Origin: Podarcis raffonei
Lineage: Eukaryota; Chordata; Lepidosauria; Squamata; Lacertidae
DNA: 64,000 nucleotides
Assembly (NCBI RefSeq): GCF_027172205.1
Contig: NC_070619.1
Coordinates: forward strand, 816,001-880,000
Direction: 5' to 3'
Shown: piece after piece, positions 1 to 11,321 of the stretch
Layout: each line of letters opens with the position of its first letter
How positions within the stretch are numbered: position 1 is the stretch's first letter
Program-made: the position numbers and the translations under genes
Notes under the pieces: generated by a model
Database searches by the model: none
What the model saw: the letters and a program-made list of their open reading frames with translations, nothing else
What the model was told of the DNA's origin: nothing

Positions 1-59
1 TTCATTATAAAATTAATTAAATTCAAGCCACTGGCCACCATTGGGCCAGAGCTCCGTGA

Positions 60-685
60 AGATTGCCGAGGGAGGGAGTCAGGCTGTGCCCTGGCCAAAG
101 GCCTGGCGGAACAGCTCTGTCTTGCAGGCCCTGCGGAAAGATGTCAAGTCCCGCAGGGCCCTAGTCTCTTGTGACAGAGTGTTCCACCAGGTCGGAGCCA
201 CAGCCGAAAAAGCCCTGGCTCTAGTTGAGGCCAGCCTAACTTCTCTGTGGCCTGGGACCTTCAAGATGTTTTTATCTGAAGACCGTAAGTTTCTCTGTGG
301 GGCATACCAGGAGAGGCGGTCCCGTAGGTACGAGGGTCCTAGGACGTATAGGGCTTTAAAGGTTAAAACCAGCACCTTAAACCTGATCCTGTACTCCACC
401 GGGAGCCAGTGCAGTTGATATAGCACCGGATGAATGTGATCTCACAGCGAAGACCCCGTAAGGAGTCTCGCTGCAGCATTCTGCACCCGCTGGAGTTTCT
501 GGGTCAGTCTTAAGGGCAGCCCCACGTAGAGCGAGTTACAATAATCCAGGCTGGAGGTGACCGTCGCGTGGATCACAGTGGCTAGGTCAGGGCGAGAGAG
601 GTAAGGAGCCAACTGCTTAGCTTGGCGGAGATGGAAAAATGCCGCCTTTGTTATAGCTGCAATCTGCACCTCCATGGAAAGGGAG
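60..685 (-). mobile_element. L2-type LINE fragment (RT C-terminus and 3' end)
   Basis: Minus-strand frames read LDYCNSLYVGLPLRLTQKLQ, QNAAARLLTGS, LHWLPVEYRIRFKVLVLTFK and GPSYLRDRL, the classical end of L2-type reverse transcriptases. The frame is broken at least once near 430. A SINE follows it at 685-795. Confidence 0.8.
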
Positions 686-800
686 GTGTCAAAGAGCATG
701 AGACTCAATCTGAGGGTTTGGGGTTCGATCCTCACATTGCACATTGCAGGGGGTTGGACTGGATGACCTTCAGGGTCCCTTCCGACTACCATTCTAGAAA
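685..800 (+). repeat. tRNA-derived SINE with CR1-like tail
   Basis: A box-B-like GGTTCGATCC is followed by the 3' module TTGCAGGGGGTTGGACTGGATG...CCCTTCC, which also ends CR1 LINEs here. Confidence 0.65.
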
Positions 801-879
801 CTGAAGGAAATAGACTTATTAAGGCAGCAATTATAAGTTAAGCAACAGAAGAGGAAAAGCAGATAAAAACATGCTTCAG

Positions 880-1250
880 CTTTCTGAACCAGTGGGCAAA
901 GGAGCTTTTAGCAGGCACCAAAAAGAGTCCAGTGAATGAGTCTGCCTGATGTCAATAGGCAGGGAGTTCCAAAGGTCAGGAGGAAAACAACCTCTCCAGT
1001 CAACATGGCAAGGTAGATTGCTCCTGGAGCTGGAGGATTGCTCAAAGAGTAAGGCTTGCTCCAAGAACAGAACAGGCCAAGAACCATCTGGCATCTCCAG
1101 GGAGCCCACAAGACGAAACACCGCTGGTCTGTTGACTCTCCCTGAGCCTGGGGGCTCTGGTGACTAAGGGCTGCTGGCAGGATTCTCCCTCTCCCACCAT
1201 GGATTTGCCTTAAGGCCCCCCTGATGTAAAACCACCTAAAAACTGGTAGC
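880..1250 (-). mobile_element. LINE 3' fragment
   Basis: The minus strand reads PDLWNSLPIDIRQTHSLDSF, a common C-terminal motif of L2/CR1-group reverse transcriptases. Short and degraded; clade not set. About 1298-1345 is a stray L2-like tail, and 1345-1515 shows nothing I recognise. Confidence 0.5.
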
Positions 1251-1514
1251 CACACATCTTGTGGCAGTGAGTTCCATACATTTGTTGTAGGCGGCTTATT
1301 AATAATAATGATAATTTTATTATTTATACCTGCCCAAAGACATTGTGCACTTTGAACCTGCTGCTGCTCCGCATAATTGTCTCTCGCCCCCCCCCGAAAG
1401 TTCTAGGGTCACACAAAATAGAGAAGTTGATCTCTCTGATCTCTTTCACAGATTTTATGACCTATTTACATATCTGAGGTTGCAACTTAAAAATAAATTA
1501 AATTAAGGCAAGTG

Positions 1515-1588
1515 AGAAGCAGTATGGTTAGGGTGACAGCCTAGCAGTGGGCTCTGGGTTCAAATCCCTCCTGCCACATTGTTCATTG
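1515..1588 (+). repeat. tRNA-like SINE fragment
   Basis: AGTATGGTTAGGGTGACAGC followed by GGGTTCAAATCCC looks like degraded A and B boxes. It is cut by the short L1-like element next to it. Confidence 0.4.
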
Positions 1589-1606
1589 AATGACCAGTTA
1601 TTCTTT

Positions 1607-3630
1607 TTTTAAAAAAGATATTTATTAAAATTTTCAAAATTAATACAGTAAGAATATAAAAAGTCAAAAAGAAAAAAAATACGAAAAAACAGAAAAAATA
1701 CATAAAAATTAAAAACACATTAAGTTCACCAAAATTTACTTTCATTGACATATTTTCCCGACCTCCTCATACCTCCCCTTTTTGTATTCCAATTCAAGTT
1801 ATTGCTTCAGCAAATCCTTAACCATAATTCTTAACCTAATAAATTAACATGTTATTATTTTACTTTTACTCTTTCATCCATTTCCTCAATTTATTTCTGC
1901 TAACCTTATTTTCCTTTAATTTAGTTCATTTAAAAAAACAAAACAATTTTACCTTATCCAAACGTAAACATCAATACTTATACATCAATACATATTCTTA
2001 AAACATTCTTTCTAAAGTCAACCCAAATTCCCTTCCACGAATTTCCTAAATTTCGTAAACATTACAAAAACAAAAATAAAAGCAAAACACATTATACTTA
2101 TGTACCCTTTGGATTCCCAAACCCCACCCCACCCTTTCCCGGTTCCAGTCCCCAACAAATGTCCATCAGTCTTAATCTAATATTTAGCCTGGAGATCTCA
2201 CATCCGAGGCTCTTAATTCTCTCTCAATTCCTCTCTGCTGGTTTTTTTGATAGTCCTTAAAATTAAACACCAACTCTCGGAGAAGCACTGGCCCTTCAGG
2301 ATCCATGTTTCTTTCAACCAGTCCTCCATACTTAAAGGTGGAACCCAAATCTTGTTTCTTACTCCTTTCAAGTCCAAATGTCCCCAAGGCTCCAACCTCC
2401 ACCTTGAACAAATTTATAATCCTTAGGTCTTCGGATCTCCACATAAGGAGATCTTTCCTTTCTTCAATCTCCAATTCAGGCCAGATTTTCCACATCAAAT
2501 TCTTATTTTCCTTCATTACCATCATGTCAGCCCTCAAGTCCTCCTTCATCATCTGCAGCTCTTCAGGGACAACATATGTCTCCTTCTCCAAATTCTCAAA
2601 GTTGTCAAGTTTCTCTTTCTGTTCAGTTGAATAAACTTCCAGATTCAACTCCTTATCAGTTTCAATGATATTGTTTACAGTTGAGTCCAGAGTTGTAACA
2701 TTTATAGCCAAAACATCAATTTCGCCTTGCAACTTTCCCAAGAGAACAAAGACTCTGTCCAATTCAGCCTGAATTCTCCCTTCTCCAGCCATTCTTGTAA
2801 TGTCCCAAATCCCCCTCTAGAGGGATTTTGGTTTCTTAGTGTTCATTCCAATCCAAGTCCAAAAATCCAACTAGTTTGTATCAGTTCTTCCTTTCAACAA
2901 ATTATAACAAAAATTGTAACATATATAACCAGCAGAAGCAACAGAAACAAAGTTCTCTTTTTCCGTTTTGACAGCTACTTTGACAGCTGTCAAACTCTTT
3001 AGTACCTCATCGACAGGCTCTCTCGCGGAACACCCCCGGGTCCGGGAGGGTGGCACTTCGGTTCCCAAAATTAGCTCTTTATTCTCCAGCAAAATTTCTT
3101 ATACTGCCAAATCGTGAAATTAAAGTCTTTTACCAAAGAAGGAAAGAAGAAAAGGTTCTCTCGACCTTAGTTAGCAGGTCTTTGCTTTAACTTGTTTACA
3201 AGACGGGGAGGCAGACTTCCTTTTTACACCTTCCCCGATCGTGCCTAATTCTTAAAAGCATAATTTTCTTTACAGTACCAATTTCCGTAGTACTCACGGG
3301 TTGTTACTTTTAGAGTCCAATTGTTCAAAAGAAGAAGTCAGCGCTCTCCGACCATGGCAATGCGGCTTCACTCTGCAGGAGAAGCAGTCGACTCTCCACA
3401 CCGTGCCACTCACCCCGTCCCCCGTTCCGAAGCCTTTAAAAAGGCTCCTTCGCGGGTCGGGGGGCGCAAATGGTGCCCGCCGAGTCACCAGGTTCACAGG
3501 CTTCAGCGCCTGTGATTTCTGAGGGTCCCCGCGTCGCCGCAGCGGCAAGACCCGGATCCTGCGGAGCCGATTCCCTCCGGAGCTCAGAGGGAATCCGCCA
3601 TTAGTCGATGGCGCTAACCCGGAAGTCTCA
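1607..3630 (-). mobile_element. Short L1-like element with its own 202-aa ORF, no ORF2
   Basis: Flanked by an 18-bp target-site duplication, AATGACCAGTTATTCTTT, at 1589-1606 and 3631-3648. On the minus strand it begins with a GC-rich 5' UTR closely resembling that of the L1 at 17501 (shared block 3630-3290, also in the opposite order to + numbering) and ends with the L1-type 3' UTR and AT-rich tail (about 1800-1607). Between them is one ORF, 2792-2184, 202 aa (MAGEGRIQAELDRVFVLLGK...), acidic and coiled-coil-like, not resembling the ORF1 of the other L1. There is no endonuclease or reverse transcriptase, so it must be mobilised in trans, like mammalian HAL1 elements. Confidence 0.8.
2184..2792 (-). 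CDS. ORF of the short L1-like element, 202 aa, function unknown
   Basis: Open from ATG to stop. Residues ~1-100 are Leu/Glu/Lys-rich with heptad spacing (KLQGEIDVLAINVTTLDSTV), suggesting a coiled coil. The second half is basic/acidic mixed and ends RGIERELRASD. I recognise no RRM. It may be a divergent ORF1-type protein that marks its own RNA, but that is inference. Confidence 0.5.
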   Translation of the reverse strand: MAGEGRIQAELDRVFVLLGKLQGEIDVLAINVTTLDSTVNNIIETDKELNLEVYSTEQKEKLDNFENLEKETYVVPEELQMMKEDLRADMMVMKENKNLMWKIWPELEIEERKDLLMWRSEDLRIINLFKVEVGALGTFGLERSKKQDLGSTFKYGGLVERNMDPEGPVLLRELVFNFKDYQKNQQRGIERELRASDVRSPG

Positions 3631-3997
3631 AATGACCAGTTATTCTTTCCTCGCCTGACCTTCCTGGGGGGGGGGTGGGAGGACAAAGTGGTTGGAACCC
3701 CGACTCAGCAATGATGCTAACTAGACATGCAAATGATATTAAATTGAACAAATTTAATTAAGCGGATTTGCAGTACGTATTTATTTATGGGGACAATTTT
3801 GGGGTGGGTACAATGACTGGGGGTCGCGAGGATCAGCCGTGCACATGATGGGGACCAGAGAGCAGTTTTGCTGTGCACTCAGAGGCCCCCAGCAAACTCC
3901 AGAGGAGCGAGCCCGCCCTCTGGTGGCCAAGTGCAGGAGCAGCACCCACTGCCAGGAGGCAAATTAATACAGTAATTCCACCTTCTGCCACCCTCTT

Positions 3998-4412
3998 CCA
4001 GCAGCACAGAATGAGAGAATTGTGGGTCATCCAGTCCAACCCCCTGGGGTGCAGGAATCTCAGCTCAAGCATCCAGGACAGATGCCATCCAACCTGTGCT
4101 TAAAAAGCTCCAAGGAAGAAGAGTCCTGAACCTTCCTAGGGAGACCATTCTACTGTCGATCAGCTCTTGCTGTCAGAAAGTTCTTCCTGTTGTTTAGTCA
4201 GAATCTCATTTCTTGTCACTTGAAGCCATGGGTTCGAGTCCTACCCTCCAGAGCAGGAGAGAACAAGCTTGTTCCCTTTTCCACATGGCAGCCCTTGAGA
4301 TGTTTGAAGATGGCTCTCAGTCTCCTCTTTTCCAGGCTAAACAACTCCTTCAACTGTTCCTCATAGGGCTTGGTTTCCAGACCCTGGATCATCTTGGCTT
4401 CCCTAGTCAATA
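3998..4412 (-). mobile_element. CR1 LINE 3' fragment
   Basis: The minus strand reads MIQGLETKPYEEQLKELFSL and EKRRLRAIFKHLKGC, the CR1 RT C-terminus. The + strand left edge carries the CR1 3' end (GTCATCCAGTCCAACCCCCT). The 340 bp before it (3650-3995) show nothing firm. Confidence 0.85.
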
Positions 4413-4729
4413 AGGACTAGTCTCTTGAGAACGCTTGAGATTCCCAGGGTTGGGAAAGCCTTTTGTCCTTGTTATAATACTGCATAATGAGCACATTTAG
4501 TAAATAATGTTTTATTCTCTTAAACTTCTAGTTGCAATCTGATTTGAGACAACTAAATGTATATATTAATAACAATAATAATCTGAACTGAATTAATGGC
4601 CAGATAGGTCACCAACTGTTATGGTGTTACTAACCGTGCCTTGAACTTGGCAAATTGGCAAGCAGTGCATATCTCTGAGTGCAGCTGCTATATGCTGACC
4701 AGGCTGGGTTCCTGCCAGGAATTGTGCCG

Positions 4730-4732
<3 letters not shown>

Positions 4733-4773
<41 letters not shown>
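4733..4773. repeat. (TA)n microsatellite
   Basis: About 20 TA units. Confidence 0.95.
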
Positions 4774-4776
<3 letters not shown>

Positions 4777-4792
4777 TATATAATATAATTGT

Positions 4793-5142
4793 GGGATGCG
4801 GGTGGCACTGTGGTCTAAATCACAGAGCCTAGGGCTTGCTGATCAGAAGGTCAGCAGTTCGAATCCCCGCAACAGGGTGAGCTCCCATTGCTTGGTCCCT
4901 GCTCCTGCCAACCTAGCAGTTCGAAAGCATGTCAAAGTGCAAGTAGATAAATAGCGGGAAGGTAAACGGCGTTTCCATGCGCTGCTCTGGTTCGCCAGAA
5001 GCGGCTTAGTCATGATGGCCACATGACTTGGAAGCTGTCTGCGAACAAATGGCCTATAGAGCGAGATGAGCGTGCATCCCCAGAGTCGTTTCTGACTGGA
5101 CTTAACTGTCAGGGGTCCTTTACCTTTACCTTTACCTTTACC
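4793..5142 (+). repeat. tRNA-derived SINE, squamate type
   Basis: tRNA-like head (GGGTGGCACTGTGGTCTAAA ... CAGTTCGAATCCCC), body with CTTCCCGC/GGTAAACGGC, and tail repeating CCTTTACCTTTA. The same family, inverted, lies at 57669-58017. Its family looks like the Squam1 type known from lizards and snakes. Confidence 0.8.
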
Positions 5143-6078
5143 TATTATTATAATTATTTATTACATTTTTATACCACCCTCTGCAGATCTCAGGGTGGCT
5201 CACAACATGAAAATACAAGATAAAAAAAATAACTACAAAAACAATAAAAACAAGAACAACCAATAACCCCCCCCCTACACATTTTAAAAAGGCACTGGAT
5301 GTTAATCAGCAAAAGAACTGGAAGAAGAGGAATCATTTCAGCTGGTGCCTTGGGGAGAGTGTTCCACGAACAGGGAGCCACCATAGAAAAGGCCCCGTTC
5401 TCATGTGCCACCCTCTGGACCTCTCATGGAGGAGGCACATGAAGAAGGGCCTCAGAAGATGATCTCAGTGTCTGCGTCGGTTTATACAGGGAAAGATGGT
5501 CCTTCAGGTATTGTGGTCTTGAACCTTTTAAGGCTTCAGAGGTCAAAACCAGCACTTTGAACTGGGCCTGAAAACTAATTGGCAGCCAGTGCAGTTGGGC
5601 CAGGATCGGTGTAATATGCTCAAACAGTCTTGTCCCGGTCAGCAACCTGGCTGCTGAATTCTGCACCAGCTGAAGTTTCTGAACCGTCTTCAGAGGAAGC
5701 CCTACGTATAATGCACTGCAGTAGTCTAACCTTGAGGTTGCCAGAGCATAGACAACAGCAGGCTCTCTCTGTCCAGAGAGGGGTGTAGCTGGGCCACCAG
5801 CTGAAGCTGATGGAAGGCACTGTGGGCCACTGAGGCCACCTGAGCCTCGAGCGACAGCAAAGGATCCAGGAGGACCCCCAAGCTATGAACCTGCTCCTTC
5901 AGAGGAAGTGTAACCCCATCCAGAGCAGGCAATCTCCTGCCCATCTGGTCTAGGGAACCCCCCACTAACAGCCCCTCCAGCTTATCTGGATTGAGCTTCA
6001 GTTTGTTGGCTCTCATCCAGTCTGTGAGGCAAGACAGCAGTCCGGCCTGCAATTGTGGATGCCCTTCTGGCATTTGCC
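5143..6078 (-). mobile_element. L2-type LINE fragment, ~930 bp
   Basis: Minus frames read RANKLKLNPDKLEGLLVGGS, LGVLLDPLLSLEAQVASVAH, QNSAARLLTGTRLFEHITP and LHWLPISFQAQFKVLVLTSE. Several frame breaks. The 3' tail is AT-rich (5143-5270). The 360 bp after it (6080-6440) show nothing firm. Confidence 0.85.
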
Positions 6079-6439
6079 GGCCCCTGTGGGAAGAGGGAGC
6101 TGGACCCCCTTGCCCTGACCCGGCTGCTCCAGGCTCTTCGGGCTCCTCATGCTCGGATTTGCTGAAGGTTGATTACTGGGAACTGAGGGAACCTTCAAGA
6201 TCTCCATGGGAAGATTCTTCCAAAGCGCCCAAAGGCTGGAAAAATAGCCGGCTGCTGCCCCTTGCTGTCTAAAATTGGCATTACAAGCTCACGAGATTCT
6301 CTGGCAGCAGTTTCCTCCGATGGAGCAAGGTTTAACATGCATCTATAATAGTGGCCCCATTTGCAACCTGCAATGTATTTCAAGCAGAATCTACTTGATA
6401 TACAAACGAACATGAGTGCAAATGGATGCTTTAGTAGAA

Positions 6440-6515
6440 GTTCCTGCATTTCAGGGGGTTGGACTAGATGACCACTAGGGTCCCTTCCAACTCGTTCTAT
6501 GATTCTATGAAAAAA
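6440..6515 (+). repeat. CR1-like 3' tail
   Basis: CAGGGGGTTGGACTAGATGA...TTCTATGATTCTATGA, a short SINE or CR1 end. Confidence 0.7.
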
Positions 6516-6689
6516 TGAAATGCAGGAGACAGATTAAATACATCACACAGTCAAAATAATTATTAAAGCCAGGCAGTTGCTGTGGTTGTTGTTAATTGAA
6601 CCAGCTAGTTTCTTTCTCTTGGCCAGGGCAATCCAAAGAACCAACCAGCCAAACAGAGACCCGCCCCCACACACATAGATCAATGAAAA

Positions 6690-6860
6690 CCAAGGGGGTC
6701 CAGATAGACTGCCTCTGGACCTGGAGGTTCCATAAGAATGCAAGAAAGAGCCTGGCTGCTGCATCAGGCCAGGATCCCCTTCTCACTGGGGCTGCCCAGA
6801 TGCTCCACAGGGAAAGCCACTAACAGGATCCGAGCGCAAAAGCCCTTTACCCGCTCCTGG
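6690..6860 (-). repeat. Interspersed repeat, family A (unclassified LINE/SINE 3' end)
   Basis: Shares the blocks AGACTGCCTCTGGACCTGGA and CATCAGGCCAGGATCC with repeats near 9650-9880, 8420-8600, 28720-28970, 44985-45155, 51165-51290 and 62210-62420 in either direction. Between 6860 and 7585 only the CA repeat is clear. Confidence 0.5.
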
Positions 6861-7173
6861 CCTGGGTTGCCCTTGTGAACAGACTGTGACCTAGTGCTAC
6901 TGGCACCTCCCAGAAAGAGAAGCAACGGTTGCCCTCTCTGTCCTTCACTGCCACTGTTCTGGCTCAGATGATGCTCATCTCCCTGGTTGCTATGGCAACC
7001 AGAGACAGGGCAAGGCACCCCTGTGGAGTGAAGATGCTGGTTGCCACAGCAACAGCCCCAGCATCCTCACCTGTGGCTGGGGAGGATCCAGGTCCTGTGC
7101 CCTCTGAAGATGCAGCTGTATCGCTGTAGTTTAATAAAAAGCAGCACCTGTAACTGCCCTTGAGTTAATGTTT

Positions 7174-7199
7174 TTACACACACACACACACACACACAT
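7174..7199. repeat. (CA)n microsatellite
   Basis: About 12 CA units. Confidence 0.9.
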
Positions 7200-7584
7200 A
7201 TGGAAAGGGGAAATTCTGAGGATTTTCTCTCTGAGAAGCAGGATGTCAGTTCCTTCGAACAGAACCAAATAAATGTCTTGGCAGTGGCAAAGTGTTTGCG
7301 CTTGGCATTTGAATCAGGGAGGCCCGACCCTGCTCTCTTACCCTCTTTCAGCCAAACCATTTTAAATGTACAATATATGCCTGGTGTGTTTTCATGCCTG
7401 GTGTGTTTGAACAGCCCATGTTTGTTCATTAATAAATCAGTTTAAATTGCTTAAGTTGCCGTTCTTAAAAAAAGAAGCGCTGTTGATCTGATTCCATTTG
7501 TGAATTGCTTCCTGTGTGATCTCTTGAAGTGACTTCAGAGTAAAGACATCAATGGCTTTAAAAAAATCCATATTTGAAAAAACA

Positions 7585-7672
7585 TAGAATCTTAGGATTG
7601 TAGAGTTGGAAGGGATCTGCAAGGGCCATCTAGTCCAACCCCATGCAATGCAGGAATTGCAGCTATTTCCGG
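7585..7672 (-). repeat. CR1 3' tail
   Basis: ATAGAATCTTAGGATTGTAG followed by TCTAGTCCAACCCC, the inverted CR1 end. Confidence 0.7.
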
Positions 7673-7967
7673 AAATATATCTATTGGTCTAACAATAAGG
7701 CGACAGTGAATGCATGTCCTAGTGAGAGACATCGCCCCATAAAAAATCAACATAAAATTTAAATCAAAGCAAGTCTCCATTGCCCTCTCTTTGCCACATC
7801 TGGGCTTCAGGTAGACATAGTCTTGGTGAGCGCATATTTTGGCTCTAGATTTCCACGGACTTTGCAGAAGGTTGTGGTGTGGTAATAAGTTGCTGGGATT
7901 CTTGGGAGGCGGCATTTGCTTTGAATGTGCAGTGTGTGCATGCATACACAATCTCAGTATCCTGTTT

Positions 7968-8360
7968 TTCGTAGATTCGAAGAGCTAGAAGGGACCCTGA
8001 GGGTCATCCAGTCCAACCCCCTACAATGCAAGAATCTCAGCTCAAGCATCCATGACAGATGCCTATCCAACCTCTGCTCAAAAACCTCCAAGGAAAGGAA
8101 GGAGAACCCACAGCCTCCGAGGGGCCCATTCCACTGTCAAACAGCTCATAAATTCAGAATCTCCTTTCTTGTCACTTGAAGCCATGGGTTCGAGTCCTAC
8201 CCTCCAGAGCAGGATAAAACAAGCTTGCTTCCTCTTCCATGTGGCAGACCTTGAGATATTAGAAGATGGCTACCGTACCTCCTTTCATTCTCCTCAGCTC
8301 CTTCAACAGTTCCTCTTAGGCCGGGTTTCCAGACCCTTTATCATCTAGGTCACCCTCCTC
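7968..8360 (-). mobile_element. CR1 LINE 3' fragment
   Basis: The left edge has the CR1 end (GACCCTGAGGGTCATCCAGT). The rest follows the CR1 RT tail seen at 3998-4412 and 33375-34100, but diverged. Confidence 0.75.
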
Positions 8361-8419
8361 TTCACATGTTCCAGGTTCAATTGTGGCAGCCATAATTGGA
8401 CACACAGTATTCACCTTTT

Positions 8420-8600
8420 TTGCTGCAGCATCACACTGCCAGCAGACAGGCACTTATGGAGCCTCCAGGTCCAGAGGCAATCTATCCATGTTCCTTGGTC
8501 CTTTGGGGCATTTGGTCCCTGTGAGAACAGGAGGCTGGGCCAGATGGGTCCCCTTGGACCTGATCCAGCAAGCCCTGCTCATGTTCGTACATGCAGCACC
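8420..8600 (+). repeat. Interspersed repeat, family A
   Basis: GAGAACAGGAGGCTGGGCCA...CCTGATCCAGCA...CATGTTC, a 3' end found many times in the window. Confidence 0.55.
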
Positions 8601-8794
8601 CCCTCTACCGGTCACCTGCCTGCCCTTCCTTTTGCCTCATGCCCTCAGTCTGGACTCTTACACACCACCGTGGGCAGCCATCCATCCTGCCACTGCCCCG
8701 ACAACCTGAGCCAGGATGAAGGGAGGTTCTGGGCTCTTCTTACCTGGAGGTTTTTAAGCAGAGCTTGGGTGACCATCTGCGCTGGATGCTTGAG

Positions 8795-8876
8795 CTGAGA
8801 TTCCTGCCTTGCAAGGGGTTGGAGTGGATGACCCTTGAGGTCCCTTCCAACTCTACAATGTTGTGATTCTATGAAG
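8795..8876 (+). repeat. CR1-like 3' tail
   Basis: GAGATTCCTGCCTTGCAAGG...CTACAATGTTGTGATTCTAT. Confidence 0.7.
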
Positions 8877-9204
8877 CCTTCCGAATGGAGAGAAATCCAG
8901 CTTCTGACCCACTCCCCCAGCCACCTGGACCCACGAGGCATCTCCAAAGACCAGTGCGCTTTAGGGAGAAAAGCAACATGAAGCCCAGGCAATCTGTGAC
9001 TCTTCCTCCTCCCTCCTTTCCGGCTGCTCAGACTCTCAACCGCCCCTTCAGGGTTTAACCTGCTCAGGGATTAAACTTTGCATGCGGTCAGGAGGCATTA
9101 ATCCCCCCCTGCAATTCCTGGGATTCAAGAGCATGCGGCTGACGTCCCTATTTTCATTGGAGAAATATTGGAGGGTCTGGAGTTATGCAAAGGGAAGTTT
9201 TATA

Positions 9205-9310
9205 GGGAAGTTGTTTAATGTTTGATGCTTTATTATGTTTTTATATATGTTGGAAGCCACCCAGAGTGGCTGGGGAAACCCAGTCGGATGGGCAGGGTAT
9301 AAATAAGAAC
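9205..9310 (+). repeat. L2-type LINE 3' tail
   Basis: GGAAGCCACCCAGAGTGGCT...GGGCAGGGTATAAATAA, the tail shared by all L2-type fragments here. 8880-9200 holds nothing I can name. Confidence 0.75.
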
Positions 9311-9477
9311 ATTACTACATTATTATTATTGTGGAATAGGATGTCCCCATTTCCATCAGGGAAATGTTGGAGGGTATGCGCTTGTGAGTCCCATTAAGAT
9401 TGGACTCAGCAAATGTCCCTGCCTGCCCCCGCAACTGAGGAAGGATTGCACACAAACTTTCTCCATTTTTTAAATAG

Positions 9478-9600
9478 ATGATGATGATGATAATTTATTA
9501 TTTGTACCCCACCCATCTGGGCGGCTTCCAGCAAAGATCAAAAATACATTAAAATGTCACCATTAAAAACTTCTCACATATTAAAAACTTTTTACATCGA
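9478..9600 (-). repeat. L2-type LINE 3' tail, inverted
   Basis: TTATTATTTGTACCCCACCC...CATTAAAAACTT, the inverse of the same tail. Confidence 0.75.
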
Positions 9601-9649
9601 ACCTGCCACCACTGATGCTCTCCGTTGGCCAGCAATGCCCCAATCCGTG

Positions 9650-9880
9650 CCTGCTTTTCAGTTTTAGAAGAGGGGCCCTCTAGGCCAGCACCCTGTCCTC
9701 ACAGGGGCCAAGGGTCAAGATTCCCAGGGCCCAGGAATCCAGGTGGACTGCCTCTGGACCTGAAGGCTCCATTAGAAGAGCCTGGCTTTTGGATCAGGCC
9801 AGTCTTCCTGTTCTCTCAGTGGCCAGGCAGATGCCCCAAAGGGAAACCTATAAGCAGGATCTGAGCACGAGAGCAACACT
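9650..9880 (-). repeat. Interspersed repeat, family A
   Basis: GGTGGACTGCCTCTGGACCT and GATCAGGCCAGTCTTCC, as at 6690-6860. Confidence 0.5.
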
Positions 9881-9999
9881 CTCCCATCCTGCGGTTTCCA
9901 GACACGGATTCAGAAGCATCAATGCCTCTGTCTGAGGAGCCATCCTGGCTAGGAGCCCTCAAGAGCTCTCTCCTCTTCCAAAGCCATCCAGGTTGGTGG

Positions 10000-10350
10000 C
10001 CATTGCTGCCTCTTGTGGGAGAGAGTTCCACAGTTCAGCTCTGCACTAGGTGAAGAAATCCTTCCTCTTATCTGTCTGCATCATTGGATAGCTGCGAGTT
10101 CCAGTTTTACGAGGGAGCCTTTAAAATGCCGTTCAAAGTGCTCTGTGCAACCCAGAGGCTGTCACACTACCACCCTGGCAAAAAGACACCCAGCACCTGT
10201 GTTTGGCATTTTCTGTTTCCAAAGACACCCCAAAACAGAAGTCCAGGTCAAGAGAAGTCACAGTGCCGCTCTCTTCTGCCCTGGTGAGGCCACACCTGGA
10301 ATACAGTGTCCAGTTCTGGACACCCCAGTTTAAGAAGGATGTTGACAAAT
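10000..10350 (+). mobile_element. CR1 LINE fragments
   Basis: 10203-10350 reads [20 protein letters not shown] and [13 protein letters not shown]1 RT residues. 10000-10110 resembles another degraded LINE end. A CR1-like tail lies at 10505-10590. Confidence 0.7.
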
Positions 10351-10599
10351 GTCCTTCAGCAGCTGCAAAGTGCCCTGCCCTGATGCCAGCCGAAAGAGAC
10401 CCTCCAAAGGTTCAGAGGTCAGGTAGGTGGGGGTTCTGAGCCTCTGAACGCAGCCAGAAGGTGCTGGGCTCTCCCTCAAGGGAGATTTTTCTACAGCGGT
10501 TGGGTGGCCACTGCAATTCCTGCATTGTGGGGGGTTGGGCTGGATGATTCTTGGGGTTCCTTCCAACTCTGCAATTCCATGATTCTAGGGTGCTCCCTG

Positions 10600-11220
10600 A
10601 TTTTACAATATTAACACATTTATATGGTGCTTCCTGATTTTATAGTTTTAACACTTATCTGTTGGGTTTCTCCTGCCCTGCTCCAGAGGCCCCAGTGGTC
10701 CCGTGGTGGACAAATAGCTGGAGCAATTAAAATCGCTTGGCCCCTGAGTGAGGCTGGAGGTGTTCAGGTCTCCTTCAAACTCTCAGCATGATCTAATTTA
10801 TTGCATTTGGGGTGGGTGGAGGAAAAAACCTCGCCACAATCCTATTTCTCTGTGGACTCTAATTCCCCTTGATGGACATTTATTTACTTTAGAATATTGG
10901 GTGACCCAGCCATGACGCAGTTGGAAACCCTTCAAAATGACCCCATTGTGTGCGTGTTTTGGGGGTGGAGGAAGAGGGGGCCTCTGGGCATTCAATTACA
11001 TCCTGCCAACCTCCTGGGGGAAACTTTTGCAATTATCTCCTTTGAGTCAACACGGCTGCTTGAAAAATTCATGGCACCCAAAGGGGCAATTCTCCTGCGG
11101 GTGCAAATTGGGTGACATGGGGTTGGCGTTGAGGTCTGTCTCCAAAATGCAAGGTCCACCCACACCTCTTCCCAAGACAAGCCCCCCTAAAAAGTGGGGG
11201 GGGGGAGAAAACCAGACACG
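10600..11220. other. Intergenic, upstream of the CART2-like gene
   Basis: No repeat or gene recognised apart from a G run near 11197. It may hold the regulatory region of the CART2-like gene. Confidence 0.3.
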
Positions 11221-11263
11221 CCAATGGGGCTTTTTGCAAGAGGGATGGAAATCTCAGCCGGGG

Positions 11264-11270
11264 TTATAAA
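11264..11270 (+). promoter_or_regulatory. TATA box of the CART2-like gene
   Basis: TTATAAA lies 52 bp before the start codon, with a CCAAT motif at 11221-11225. A transcript starting about 30 bp downstream would have a 5' UTR of roughly 25 bases, which suits a small neuropeptide gene. Confidence 0.6.
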
Positions 11271-11321
11271 GCCTTCTCTGCTGGCCAGGAGGAGAAGGCA
11301 GTCGGGTCCTGGTTCAGCACA

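Noticed and set aside
1515-1588. Possible tRNA gene
   Set aside because: A- and B-box-like motifs but no cloverleaf fold; it resembles the SINE family seen elsewhere. The same applies to the cores at 42510, 48560 and 58230.
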